15,370 nucleotides of DNA, taken from contig SXHS01000218.1 of NCBI GenBank assembly GCA_005773145.1, forward strand, positions 1 through 15,370. The letters are read 5' to 3'. This DNA is from Planctomycetaceae bacterium. GTDB lineage: Bacteria > Planctomycetota > Planctomycetia > Pirellulales > Pirellulaceae. Under the pieces are notes generated by a model that was not told the DNA's origin, did no database searches, and saw only the letters and a list, made by a program, of their open reading frames with translations. Below, piece after piece: positions 7,568-15,370 of this stretch; position 1 is the first letter of the stretch; every line of letters begins with the position of its first letter. A program made the position numbers and the translations under genes.

Positions 7568-9250
7568 TTACTCTAGGCGATCCTCATCGCCATTTTGCGG
7601 GGCGGCGGGAACATTGGACCGCTGCAATCCTTGATTCTCCAAGTTGCGGAACGTATCGATATCGGGATTCTCCCCAGGCTTCTGGATGGTCTTCACCACT
7701 TCATCGCGCGAGGGATGGATCTTTTGGAAGACTTCCTCGGAGACGACGTAGTACCAATCCGCGAAGCGATAATTCAGTTCCGCAACTTTCTCTTCGGCTT
7801 TACGGCGTTTTTCTTTGTACTCGTCGAGCTTACGCTGATTCTCCTTGACGATCCGTTCTCGCTCCGCTGCATCGGGGCTGTTCTCCTTCTTGTCAGCGGG
7901 CTTGGCGTCAAGTGCTGACTTTTTATCGGCGTCGCTGGCGGTCTCGTTTTCGTTATCCTTGTCATCAGCTTGCGCCGGCTGCTTCTCCTCATTCTGCTGA
8001 TCAGCCTCGTTCAAAGGCTGGGGCTGCTCGGTCGGGGCGGTTGCCTCACCTGGCAGGGGCTCCAAGTTCGGTTCCGGCAAACTGGCATCATCGACGCGGG
8101 CGGTGACGAACACGAAGCGATTCAGCGACCCCTTTTTGTCCTTGTCGGTATCGACCGAGGCCACTTTACCGAACCGCAGCACGTACTCGACGGCGTCTTT
8201 GGTCTGCACGGATACCTCCCCCTCACTGGAGAGCAACTCCACCTGATCATCGGGGGTCGTGAGTGGATAGAAGCCTCGATCGATCAGCGAGTTGATACTT
8301 TGGCGATCTTCCAGGAACGACGTGGCGGCCTTGAGATTCTCCCCCAGGCCTCCGGGCTTCTTCTCGACATCCATGATCTTCAGGTCATCGAGGGCATTCT
8401 TAACAGCATCAAGAGTTTCTTTATTAAGTTCCTCGCCGGGGCGCAGGGCCGACGGTGCCAATTGATCGTCCTGTTTATCGAGCATCTCGACCAGTTCCCA
8501 AGTGGCGCGATCCGCATTCCAATTGACGGTGAATTCCGATCGTTGTTCCGGCGGGTTGACCGCTAGGGCGCCGGTTTGTGTAACACCGGCTTCCGTAATG
8601 GAATAGTCCTTAAGAGTCAACGACGAGACATCCATGGCGTTCAGTTTCAAGAGATCCTTTTCGATCCAGTCCTCAAACTTGGTCGAAAACTCTTCCGGAT
8701 CGATTTCAGCCGTGAAAACGAATTGGTTGCCGGCCACGCGTACAAATCGTTGCGTTTCACTCCCTTTAACCTTCTTGCCGATGACGATATCGGCCAGCTT
8801 GTTATCGGATTCATCTCGCATGCGGACCAGCGTCCCGACCCCTCGCGCGGCGGTCTCCGACTTTTCCATCGTGGGTTCAACAACGCCGTAGAGCGCGTGG
8901 TCGGTGGCCCGCTCACTTGCCATGCGAATGACTTTCAGGTCGACGAGGGCGGTCGCGGCCTTCTTAAGTCGCTCCTGCGCATCAGCCGGATAGTCATGGT
9001 GTGAAGGAATGACCCAGCGACCATCTTTCTGGGAGACCTCGAACTCTTTGGCCTCCGAAAGCGCCTCGTTGAATTCAACGATCTCCATGCGCTTGGCGCT
9101 AAAAGGGTCCTTGAACGCCGGGAAGAGTGGTTTTCCCACCAGCTCATTCTCCGTCGGCGTTTGGACACGGCCGGGACGGGTGACAACGGCCAATGCCGTA
9201 ACGGCCAGGGCGGTGGCCAGATACAACGCGGTACGAGCGGATTCGGACAT
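7568..9250 (-). CDS. DUF4340 protein, membrane-anchored partner of the Gld-like ABC system
   Basis: A 560-residue protein with one N-terminal helix (about 7-24, LYLATALAVTALAVV) and a large, probably periplasmic, body. The body shows two DUF4340-like halves: KDGRWVIP at 75-82 followed by LKKAATALVDLKVIRM (95-110), and a similar pattern at RATWELVE (248-255) followed by LDAVKNALDDLKIMDV (280-295). Residues about 395-465 are a low-complexity linker rich in Glu, Asp, Lys, Gln and Ala. A Lys/Glu-rich predicted coiled coil follows at 462-492, then a conserved-looking end with FADWYYVVSEEVFQKIHPSR (496-515). I chose ATG 9250 because AGGGAG lies 9 bp upstream; the frame is open to 9280 without a site. 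DUF4340 genes regularly follow GldF/GldG-like genes. Biochemical role unknown. Confidence 0.82.
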   Translation of the reverse strand: MSESARTALYLATALAVTALAVVTRPGRVQTPTENELVGKPLFPAFKDPFSAKRMEIVEFNEALSEAKEFEVSQKDGRWVIPSHHDYPADAQERLKKAATALVDLKVIRMASERATDHALYGVVEPTMEKSETAARGVGTLVRMRDESDNKLADIVIGKKVKGSETQRFVRVAGNQFVFTAEIDPEEFSTKFEDWIEKDLLKLNAMDVSSLTLKDYSITEAGVTQTGALAVNPPEQRSEFTVNWNADRATWELVEMLDKQDDQLAPSALRPGEELNKETLDAVKNALDDLKIMDVEKKPGGLGENLKAATSFLEDRQSINSLIDRGFYPLTTPDDQVELLSSEGEVSVQTKDAVEYVLRFGKVASVDTDKDKKGSLNRFVFVTARVDDASLPEPNLEPLPGEATAPTEQPQPLNEADQQNEEKQPAQADDKDNENETASDADKKSALDAKPADKKENSPDAAERERIVKENQRKLDEYKEKRRKAEEKVAELNYRFADWYYVVSEEVFQKIHPSRDEVVKTIQKPGENPDIDTFRNLENQGLQRSNVPAAPQNGDEDRLE

Positions 9251-9280
9251 AGCGTGATTCTCCCTGACAAACGGGGGCAC

Positions 9281-12268
9281 TTAGCGACGGCGCTCGCGTG
9301 TGATGGAATCCTGCTCACGCTGTCGGCGTCGCAGGTAGACCACCAAGCCCAATACCAAGGGTGGCAGTGGGGGCAATAGCACCGCATAGGTCTTGAACAT
9401 GGACTGGACGTTGCGTACTTGTCGGTCCAAATCGATGTCGATCAATCGCAACTTACGGTCGCGGTCGGCTTTCAGACGATCTTCCTCGGTTTTCAAGCGG
9501 CGCTGGGTCAATTGCTGTTGAATGACCAATTGTTCCATGGCCTCTTGCAGCACGCGTTGTGCCTCACGTCCCTGTCCCGACCGGACCTGGCCACGCGCGT
9601 CCTCGACCTTCTTTTCCAGGTCCTTGGCTACTTTTTGCAACTCGCCCTTGGCCTCGTCCAGCTTCTGTTTGTACTCGGCTTCGTACTTGGCAAGTTCCTC
9701 CATCGCCTGCTCGCGAGCGACCTTGGTCTGTTCCTCGACGGCGGTTAATGTGCTGTGTCGCAGTTGGCGTTTGCGAATATCCAGAAAATCCTCGACTCCG
9801 GCGAGGCTGTCGACGACGTTGAGTACAAACGTGACGTTGTCGAACCGCCAATTGATCTGCTCGTCGGGGTGCGCACGCAGATTGAGGAAGTCCGAGTGCA
9901 AGCAATCGATATCCGTAACAAACACCACATGCACATCCCGTTGCGCTTTGGCCGGGCTGGCATCTGCGGCGGCGGGAGACGGCGGAACGGGAGCGCTTTC
10001 AGCCGGCTTTCCCGGCGCCGTTTCTGCATCCGTTGCCTCCTCGGGGGACGGTGACAGGCTGGGTTGCACGGCGCCGGGATCCTTAAGCGCTCCTTGGATG
10101 CGTGCGGCCAGCGTGTACTTACGACTCTTGGCACCGGTGGCACGTAGCGCATCCAGGGCGAACGGATCCTGGGTGGCATTCAGCGTCTCGACGCTGATCT
10201 GTCCCGTTTGATCCCCCGTGGACACCAACTCCGTGAAGGTCAAACCGTTGGCCTTATCGGCGTCATGTTTGATCGCACCGGGAAACAGCAGCAACAACTG
10301 ACTGAGCCCGGAGGTGATACGATCCTTGGAGCTGAGGGGATCGTCGGCCCCTGGCGCGTCCTTGGCCACAAACACCCACTCACTGGTAATCTGCGCGACG
10401 CTGCGAACCTTCGGATAGGGATTGTAGTCCTGCCAGATAATGTTGGCGTCGAACATTTCGCCCGCCCCGTCGTTACCCACCATGGTGACACCGAGCGTGG
10501 ACCAAAGTTTGCGGATGTCTCCTTTGGGCTCTGGAGGCTGGCCGCCCCCCGTGAACATGTTGCCGCCACCACGCGGCCGGCGTGGCTGACCGGTGCCGGG
10601 GGCCGACGAAATCGCCACGGGAAATGGGTCCTCGAAGATCGCCGTCGGCTCGCCCTGACGAATGGCCTCGATCAAGTTGTCCAGTTGTGGTGTCGTCAAG
10701 GAGGAGGGCTGCACGACCATTAAAACGTCGTACTTGCCAACTTCGATCTTGTTACTCGGATCGACTTGCGATACTTCGTACTGCTTCTCCAGCTCCTCAA
10801 TGATTCGTTCTTTGGGCTGGGATGTGAAGCGTTGCATGTCGAAGCCGCCGAAGAGTTCAGCATCCGTGCGGACCACTCCCAGTTTTTTTCGGCTCTGATG
10901 CGCGACGGTGCAGATGGATCGTACCAGTTCGTACTCGGCCGGAATTCCCATGTCGACAAATGGGACCACGACATTGTCGAGGCCCGAGGAGAACGCCATG
11001 CCCATGAACATCTCTTCTTGCTTCAAGCCACCGCGTGTCCGCGTCATAACGCGTTCCGGCTTGATGCCGTATTGCTCTTCCGCCATCGCTGCTGTTTCGC
11101 TGGATGGCTCAACTTCGGCGTGAATCTGGGCCTTGATTTTCCCGCCACTCATTGCTTGCAGTTCACGCAACATCGACACTAAGTCGAGCTTGGTCTTCAC
11201 ATAGCTCTCCGGCACGGAGCGACTAATGAAGGCATCCACAACAATCGGCTGCTCGGATTTAAGATTCGCGATCAGTTTCTTCGTGTCGGACGAGAGTGAA
11301 CTGATCTTTTCGCTGGTGGCGTCGTAGCGGAACCAATGGTGGTGGGACAAGAAGACGTTGGCACCAATGACGATCGCGCCCAGCGCTGCGGCCCGCAGCA
11401 GGAAGTGGCCGAGCATCGATTGTCCGTCGCGTCCCCCCATCCAATGCCGGCGTCCAATCAGCACCACGCTCAGATAGAGGCCCAAAACGATCAGCATGAC
11501 GAAGAAGGTGACGGGGGCCAAATCGATGACGCCCCGTACCGCATCGCTCATCTGTGCCGAGTAGCTCCAGCGGGAGACCATTTGGGCGATGCTTTCGCTG
11601 GGGACAATGACATCGGCCGTAGCGGCAAAGGCGAATGGCGCGTTGAAAACCGCCCCCAAGATGAAACCCACGGTCAGGTTGCTCGTCAGGAACGAGGCGA
11701 CCATCCCCACGGCCAACATGGCCATTCCGACAAGCCAGTAGCCGAAATAGGTCGACAAGAACAGCCCCAGATCCACGCCACCGGCGGAGAGGGCGTTCAA
11801 CACGGCAAAATTCGAAATCTGTGAAAACAATAGCGAAACCGTGTAGACGGCGGCAGCCGCCAGGTACTTGCCCAACACAATGTCTAAGTCGCCGGCGGGA
11901 ATGGTGAGCAGCAACTCGTCGGTCCCCTGACGCCTCTCCTCGGCCCAAATACTCATCGTGATCGCCGGAATGAAGATCAGCATGATGTAGGGGAAGAATC
12001 GATTTTGCTGATCTAAGTTGGCCAGGTTGGACGCGAAGAACTCGTGCGGCCAAAACGCCGCAAAGGAGCTGAGCAACACAAATAAACACAGGAACACGTA
12101 GCCGGTTGGGTTGTTGAAATACCCGACAAAGTTTCGCCGCAAAACAGCGTACGAAGCGCATTTGACCTTAGAGAGCACGACTAATGGCACGAGACAGAGC
12201 AGCAGAAAAATCAAATCGAACCCAATCAGCTCCGCCATGCGACCTAACATAGTTTGCAATTGCACCAT
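9281..12268 (-). CDS. GldF-GldG fusion: ABC-2 permease joined to an ABC-associated extracytoplasmic domain
   Basis: A 995-residue fusion. Residues about 13-33 form a first helix. Residues 40-275 form an ABC-2 permease of GldF type with the hallmark EERRQGTDELLLT (110-122) and about six helices. Another helix (290-307) leads into a GldG-like domain (about 320-725, ABC_transp_aux type), with KKLGVVRTDAELFGG at 461-475 and a Gly/Pro-rich loop at 556-582. A Pro/Ala/Ser linker (733-775) follows, then more GldG-like sequence including VVFVTDIDCLHSDF (781-794). A long charged coiled coil (842-955) ends in a C-terminal helix (961-979) and an Arg-rich tail. ATG 12268 has AGGTGG just upstream. The ATPase gene precedes by 64 bp and DUF4340 follows by 30 bp. 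The family is tied to gliding motility in Bacteroidetes but is widespread in non-gliders; the substrate here is unknown. Confidence 0.87.
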   Translation of the reverse strand: MVQLQTMLGRMAELIGFDLIFLLLCLVPLVVLSKVKCASYAVLRRNFVGYFNNPTGYVFLCLFVLLSSFAAFWPHEFFASNLANLDQQNRFFPYIMLIFIPAITMSIWAEERRQGTDELLLTIPAGDLDIVLGKYLAAAAVYTVSLLFSQISNFAVLNALSAGGVDLGLFLSTYFGYWLVGMAMLAVGMVASFLTSNLTVGFILGAVFNAPFAFAATADVIVPSESIAQMVSRWSYSAQMSDAVRGVIDLAPVTFFVMLIVLGLYLSVVLIGRRHWMGGRDGQSMLGHFLLRAAALGAIVIGANVFLSHHHWFRYDATSEKISSLSSDTKKLIANLKSEQPIVVDAFISRSVPESYVKTKLDLVSMLRELQAMSGGKIKAQIHAEVEPSSETAAMAEEQYGIKPERVMTRTRGGLKQEEMFMGMAFSSGLDNVVVPFVDMGIPAEYELVRSICTVAHQSRKKLGVVRTDAELFGGFDMQRFTSQPKERIIEELEKQYEVSQVDPSNKIEVGKYDVLMVVQPSSLTTPQLDNLIEAIRQGEPTAIFEDPFPVAISSAPGTGQPRRPRGGGNMFTGGGQPPEPKGDIRKLWSTLGVTMVGNDGAGEMFDANIIWQDYNPYPKVRSVAQITSEWVFVAKDAPGADDPLSSKDRITSGLSQLLLLFPGAIKHDADKANGLTFTELVSTGDQTGQISVETLNATQDPFALDALRATGAKSRKYTLAARIQGALKDPGAVQPSLSPSPEEATDAETAPGKPAESAPVPPSPAAADASPAKAQRDVHVVFVTDIDCLHSDFLNLRAHPDEQINWRFDNVTFVLNVVDSLAGVEDFLDIRKRQLRHSTLTAVEEQTKVAREQAMEELAKYEAEYKQKLDEAKGELQKVAKDLEKKVEDARGQVRSGQGREAQRVLQEAMEQLVIQQQLTQRRLKTEEDRLKADRDRKLRLIDIDLDRQVRNVQSMFKTYAVLLPPLPPLVLGLVVYLRRRQREQDSITRERRR

Positions 12269-12332
12269 ACCACCACCTGCTTCATCAATTTCCCAGTTGA
12301 CCAGTAGAATTGCCGACCATCAACCCAATGTT

Positions 12333-13109
12333 TCAGGCGACCTTCGCTGGCGAGGTCAGTTCGCGGAACAACTGATCCAACGGCTTGCCGTCCTTGGTCG
12401 CGTCGGCCAGGGTACTATCCAACACCATGCGTCCTTCATTCACCAGGATGACTCGGCTGGCCATGGCCGACACTTCTTGCAAAATGTGCGTCGACAACAA
12501 AATGGTCTTCTGTTCGCCAAGTCGGTGAATCGTATCGCGCACCTCGCGAATCTGATTGGGGTCCAATCCGGCCGTGGGCTCGTCCATGATCAACACATCG
12601 GGTTCATGCAACAACGCCTGTGCCATGCCGACCCGTTGGCGAAACCCTTTGGACAACTTGCCAATCGCCTTTTGCAGAACCGTTTCCAAGGCACACAATT
12701 CGACCACGGCCTCGATCCGCCGCTTTTTGTGCGATACCTCCATCCCCCGGGCACGCGCGAAGAAGTCCAACAATTCATAGGGGGTCATGTCGGGATAGAG
12801 GGGCCCATTTTCGGGCAAGTAGCCCAAGCGGGCGGACCCGGCCAACCGATCGGTCGACATGTCATGGCCGGCAATCCGGGCACGCCCCTCCGAGGGCGCG
12901 AGATAGCCGGTCAACAACTTCATGGTCGTGCTTTTCCCCGCCCCATTGGGGCCCAGGAAGGCCACGACCTCCCCCTTGCCGATGCGAAAGCTCACATCCC
13001 GTACCGCCGCGAATTCGCCATAAAACTTCGACAGACGGTCGGCCTCGATCATCGCGGGACGCGTCGTTCCGTCCCCCTGCCCCGTCCCCGCACTACCGGT
13101 AGACACCAT
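12333..13109 (-). CDS. GldA-like ABC transporter ATP-binding protein
   Basis: A 258-residue nucleotide-binding subunit that should power the adjacent fusion permease (numbering from ATG 13109). Walker A GPNGAGKST (53-61), signature LSKGFRQR (152-159) in place of LSGGQ, Walker B VLIMDEP (172-178), D-loop AGLDP, and switch His208 in STH. The Q-loop position reads YLPENGPLYPDMT, with Glu100 instead of Gln, as is usual in GldA and related ABC-2 ATPases. Two ATGs lie side by side at 13112 and 13109. The ribosome site AGGGGAG leaves 2 nt before the first and 5 nt before the second, so the second is more likely; an ATG giving MIEADRLSKFYG, about 20 residues in, is also possible. The fusion permease gene follows after 64 bp. 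Export of an unknown substrate, or assembly of an envelope complex, is inferred from family and context. Confidence 0.92.
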   Translation of the reverse strand: MVSTGSAGTGQGDGTTRPAMIEADRLSKFYGEFAAVRDVSFRIGKGEVVAFLGPNGAGKSTTMKLLTGYLAPSEGRARIAGHDMSTDRLAGSARLGYLPENGPLYPDMTPYELLDFFARARGMEVSHKKRRIEAVVELCALETVLQKAIGKLSKGFRQRVGMAQALLHEPDVLIMDEPTAGLDPNQIREVRDTIHRLGEQKTILLSTHILQEVSAMASRVILVNEGRMVLDSTLADATKDGKPLDQLFRELTSPAKVA

Positions 13110-13160
13110 CATGACTCCCCTACTCCCAACAAGAATGACCCTACCTCATCCAACAGGCCA

Positions 13161-13185
13161 CGGGCCGAAGCCCGGTAGAAACCGG
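13161..13185 (-). promoter_or_regulatory. Two overlapping hairpins in the leader of the ABC operon
   Basis: On the leftward transcript CCGGT-TTCT-ACCGG (13185-13172) and CGGGC-TTCG-GCCCG (13174-13161) can each fold, but they share bases 13172-13174, so only one can form fully at a time. The second has a C(UUCG)G tetraloop, which is unusually stable in RNA. They lie about 50-75 bases before the ATPase start. They could be a leader regulatory structure or part of a terminator behind nadB; no T run follows. Confidence 0.35.
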
Positions 13186-13222
13186 CCACGCAACAACAAG
13201 CAAGCCCGTTTCGCCTGCGGGA

Positions 13223-13240
13223 AGCCTGACCGTTCAGGCT
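13223..13240. repeat. Hairpin with 7-bp perfect stem downstream of nadB
   Basis: AGCCTGA (13223-13229) and TCAGGCT (13234-13240) pair exactly around a 4-base loop. The hairpin is about 260 bp past the nadB stop and about 115 bp before the ATPase start. There is no T run on the leftward strand, so terminator function is doubtful. It may be a protein-binding dyad or a leader hairpin. Confidence 0.35.
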
Positions 13241-13497
13241 ACGAGATGGGGCAGGATTGGATCGGAAACCGCTGGGGCGCGGGAATTACGAGCCCACCGC
13301 ACCCACCACACGTGCCGTCTCCACCCCAACGCACCCGCTGGAATGACCCTCCTAGGTTACCCGATTCGCCAACGGCATGGCTAGCCCAACTCTCCCTGCT
13401 ATACGTCAAGGCAATGCGGTTGGTTCAGATGGGGGCACCACGTGAAGTACCCCGCGTGCAGCAGGTTCCGACAATTTTCCCGATTGGGGCCGCGCCG

Positions 13498-15117
13498 TCA
13501 AGAGCCGGTGCGTGTGAAGGTGAGGTGCCGCTTCCAGCGGACGTCGTCGATCTGCACAAAGTCGCTGCGGAGATGGACGCCACGGGACTCCTCGCGGGCC
13601 AGCGCGGCACGGATCATCAGCCGTGCGACCATCAGCATGTTTTGCAGTTCCCAGCCAAGCACATCGGTGAATTGCCGGGGCAACACGTATTGGCACCAAT
13701 TCTCGACGGTCCGCGATGCCTCGGCCAACCGGTCACCATGTCGACGTACCCCCACCGATCGCCACATCAGACTCTGCAACGAATTGCGGATGTCGACGAG
13801 ATCCAAGGGCTCCATGGGCTGGGGGCGCGGTGGATTCGCGACCTTGGGCACCCGCAGGTCCTCTTCTGCCCCACGCATTGCCTCCTCGGACGCACCGCGT
13901 CCGGCACTGGCTCCGTAAACGAGCCCCTCGAGCAAACTGTTCGATGCGAGACGATTGGCGCCATGGAGTCCCGTGGACGTGACCTCGCCGGCCGCCCACA
14001 GCCCTGGTAACGAGGTTCGCCCCACGCGATCGACGGTCAATCCGCCGATCATGTAATGCGCTCCAGGGCGCACGGGGATCCGATCGTGGGCAATATCGAT
14101 TCCAAACTCGGCGCAGGTGGCGCGGATCCCCGGGAAGCGGCGATACACAAAGGCCGCATCGAGATGCTCTAAGTCCAAATACACATTCGGATGCCGGGTT
14201 TTCTCCATCTGCGCCACGATGGCACCTGCCACCACATCCCGCGGTGCCAGTTCGGCGCGGGGATCGTAGTCCGGCATAAAACGATGTCCTTGGCAATCCA
14301 CCAGGTAGGCCCCCTCACCACGCACGGCCTCACTGATGAGGCTGCGCGATCCCCCCGCGATGTACAACACGGTGGGGTGGAACTGCATGAATTCCACATC
14401 CCGCAATTCCGCCCCGGCGCGATAGGCCATGGCATGGCCATCGGCCGTAGCGACGGCGGGATTGGTCGTCTCGCGATACAACTGGCCGGCCCCCCCCGTG
14501 CATAGAATGGTCTGCTTGGCCCAGATCAACGTCTTGCCGTGATGAGGATTCCAGGTCAGAGCGCCACAACAGACACCATCTTCCGCCAAGAGATCCAACG
14601 TGAAGGTCTTGTTCCAACGATGAACGTTGGTTTGCTGACGCACTCGCTCCGTCACCGCGCGCATGATCTCCTTGCCCGTGGCATCACCCAGGGCATGCAC
14701 GATGCGATTGTGCCCATGCCCGCCTTCTCTCCCCAGCAACAGAGAACCGGCTTCCTCATCGAAGTGCGTCCCCCATGCGATCAACTTGCTGATCTCATTC
14801 GGCGCCTCTTGCACCACCATCTCGACAACTGCCGGGTCACACAGATTTCCTCCCGCCACCATCGTGTCGCGCACATGATCCGCAAAACAGTCCTCGGGAT
14901 CCATGACGGCAGCAATGCCTCCCTGCGCGTAGTTGCTGTTGGACTCGCGCCACTCGTCCTTGGTCAGAACGAGTACTTCCAATCTCGGATCGATTTCCAC
15001 CGCAGCACGCAGCCCGGCCAAGCCGCCGCCAACGATCAGCACATCCGTGAAGTAATGGGGCGTCCGCTTCGGAGCAAATGGAACCAGGTATCGTGGGTCG
15101 GCGATCGGGGCATGCAT
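13498..15117 (-). CDS. nadB: L-aspartate oxidase (NadB), de novo NAD biosynthesis
   Basis: A 539-residue flavoprotein, normal length for NadB. It oxidises L-aspartate to iminoaspartate, which quinolinate synthase (NadA) then uses to make quinolinate. FAD-binding GGGLAG is at 30-35, followed by SNSNYAQGGIAAV. The capping and active-site region has the motifs EGGHGHNRIVHALGDATG, EFMQFHPT, SEAVRGEGAYLV and GAHYMIGGLTVD, then AAGEVTSTGLHGANRLASNS for the FAD and substrate end. The C-terminal helical domain spans about 425-539. These motifs separate NadB from succinate dehydrogenase. I chose ATG 15117, preceded by GAGAGAAAG. The open frame continues upstream to 15363 but encodes only basic, non-conserved sequence overlapping another gene's end. 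No nadA or nadC is in the window. Confidence 0.95.
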   Translation of the reverse strand: MHAPIADPRYLVPFAPKRTPHYFTDVLIVGGGLAGLRAAVEIDPRLEVLVLTKDEWRESNSNYAQGGIAAVMDPEDCFADHVRDTMVAGGNLCDPAVVEMVVQEAPNEISKLIAWGTHFDEEAGSLLLGREGGHGHNRIVHALGDATGKEIMRAVTERVRQQTNVHRWNKTFTLDLLAEDGVCCGALTWNPHHGKTLIWAKQTILCTGGAGQLYRETTNPAVATADGHAMAYRAGAELRDVEFMQFHPTVLYIAGGSRSLISEAVRGEGAYLVDCQGHRFMPDYDPRAELAPRDVVAGAIVAQMEKTRHPNVYLDLEHLDAAFVYRRFPGIRATCAEFGIDIAHDRIPVRPGAHYMIGGLTVDRVGRTSLPGLWAAGEVTSTGLHGANRLASNSLLEGLVYGASAGRGASEEAMRGAEEDLRVPKVANPPRPQPMEPLDLVDIRNSLQSLMWRSVGVRRHGDRLAEASRTVENWCQYVLPRQFTDVLGWELQNMLMVARLMIRAALAREESRGVHLRSDFVQIDDVRWKRHLTFTRTGS

Positions 15118-15151
15118 CGGCAGCTTTCTCTCATTGTTCGGTTGTCGCGCG

Positions 15152-15370
15152 CTACGGTGACCGAGTCGCACTCGACCGAGACGCACTCGGCACCTTCGGT
15201 CGGCCCAGCCCTTTTCGATAGGCTTCGTAAAGTTCTCGATATTCGGCAGGCGGCCGTGTCCGCTCACCGTTGTCACGTACTCCCTCCACCTGGTCATCTT
15301 GACCGACGGCTCGACGCGCCGCTTGCGACCGTGGCCGCAGTCCCAAGCTCTGCAACGCATCATCCAATTC
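15152..15370 (-). CDS. 3' end of an unidentified gene (5' end outside the window)
   Basis: The leftward frame is open from the window edge to TAG at 15154-15152 and gives 72 C-terminal residues, beginning ELDDALQSLGLRPRSQ. It contains an amphipathic helix PPAEYRELYEAYRKGLGR, a kind of ending seen in several large planctomycete membrane or envelope proteins, then a Ser/Arg-rich tail. The stop is 34 bp before the nadB start, so the two genes may be co-transcribed. The competing frame, which would extend nadB upstream, is less protein-like. I cannot assign a function from this fragment. Confidence 0.5.
   Translation of the reverse strand, partial: ELDDALQSLGLRPRSQAARRAVGQDDQVEGVRDNGERTRPPAEYRELYEAYRKGLGRPKVPSASRSSATRSP
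15160..15189. repeat. Tandem 15-bp direct repeat
   Basis: ACCGAGTCGCACTCG (15160-15174) is followed directly by ACCGAGACGCACTCG (15175-15189), two copies with one mismatch. The repeat falls in the last codons of the partial gene upstream of nadB and explains its Ser/Arg-rich repetitive tail. A recent slippage duplication is the simplest origin. Confidence 0.6.

Larger units (their letters stand above)
13110..13497. other. Intergenic region between nadB and the ABC operon
   Basis: This 388-bp stretch has no supported gene on either strand. Frames that cross it on the + strand are antisense to nadB. It holds three potential hairpins on the leftward transcript (13161-13185 and 13223-13240). It also has a 10-bp direct repeat GAATGACCCT at 13133-13142 and 13341-13350, and the ribosome site of the ATPase gene. 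A promoter for the ABC operon is expected here. The nearest candidate, TTGACG around 13404-13409 on the minus strand, lacks a good -10, so none is called. Confidence 0.6.

Noticed and set aside
9281..13109. Calling the ABC cluster a gliding-motility system
   Set aside because: Only GldA, GldF and GldG relatives are present. These are common in non-gliding bacteria, and none of the core gliding motor genes (gldK-N, sprA type) is visible here.
12111..13178. A 355-codon open frame on the + strand opposite the ABC ATPase and the permease N-terminus
   Set aside because: The minus strand encodes a protein with all ABC ATPase motifs. The + frame has Arg/His/Gln-rich composition without family features, as expected of an antisense shadow in GC-rich DNA.
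13111..14010. A 299-codon open frame on the + strand antisense to the nadB 3' end
   Set aside because: It mirrors conserved nadB codons and starts in the intergenic region without a ribosome site.
15118..15363. An 82-codon N-terminal extension of nadB
   Set aside because: Basic, non-conserved sequence overlapping the more plausible tail of the preceding gene. NadB has its normal length from ATG 15117.
1..15370. Mobile island, defence system, CRISPR array or phage remnant
   Set aside because: No transposase, integrase, nuclease, toxin-antitoxin pair, regular spaced repeats or terminal repeats were seen. Gene packing and composition look uniform.

Overview
The window reads as ordinary chromosomal DNA of a GC-rich Gram-negative bacterium, most likely a planctomycete (Pirellulales-like). 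That placement is inferred from gene families, not from a marker gene: a fused GldF-GldG permease followed by a DUF4340 protein, an NCS1-like permease next to a secreted GH78-type enzyme, and a TPC-type metal ATPase. I see no rRNA, tRNA, CRISPR array, insertion sequence, phage gene or integration site.

Left part (1-5444). A P1B-type metal ATPase gene runs leftward off the window edge. It carries an in-frame TGA just before its TPC ion-binding motif, while the reading frame beyond the stop remains intact. Divergent from it, across a short intergenic region holding an inverted repeat, lies a tight rightward four-gene unit: an NCS1-type permease, a 56-residue two-helix membrane protein, a secreted alpha-L-rhamnosidase-like (GH78) hydrolase and a cation diffusion facilitator. 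The junctions are 33 bp, 1 bp and a 4-bp overlap, so co-transcription is likely. The first three genes look like a release-and-uptake cassette for a plant or algal glycoside. The fourth carries an Asn-Asp/Asp-Asp metal site that points to manganese rather than zinc.

Middle (5445-6803). A short-chain dehydrogenase and a DUF971 protein read rightward. They converge on a leftward gene cluster at a perfect inverted repeat that may serve as a two-way terminator.

Right part (6804-15370), all leftward. In transcription order: the 3' end of an unidentified gene, nadB (L-aspartate oxidase, first step of de novo NAD synthesis), a 388-bp gap with stable hairpins, then a GldA-like ABC ATPase, a GldF-GldG fusion permease, a DUF4340 membrane-anchored protein and a second short-chain dehydrogenase. 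The ATPase, fusion and DUF4340 proteins form a complete ABC-2-type machine whose substrate is unknown. This is the best candidate in the window for an under-described system. The features to pursue are its long extracytoplasmic GldG and DUF4340 parts, with coiled coils and charged linkers, and its altered ATPase motifs.
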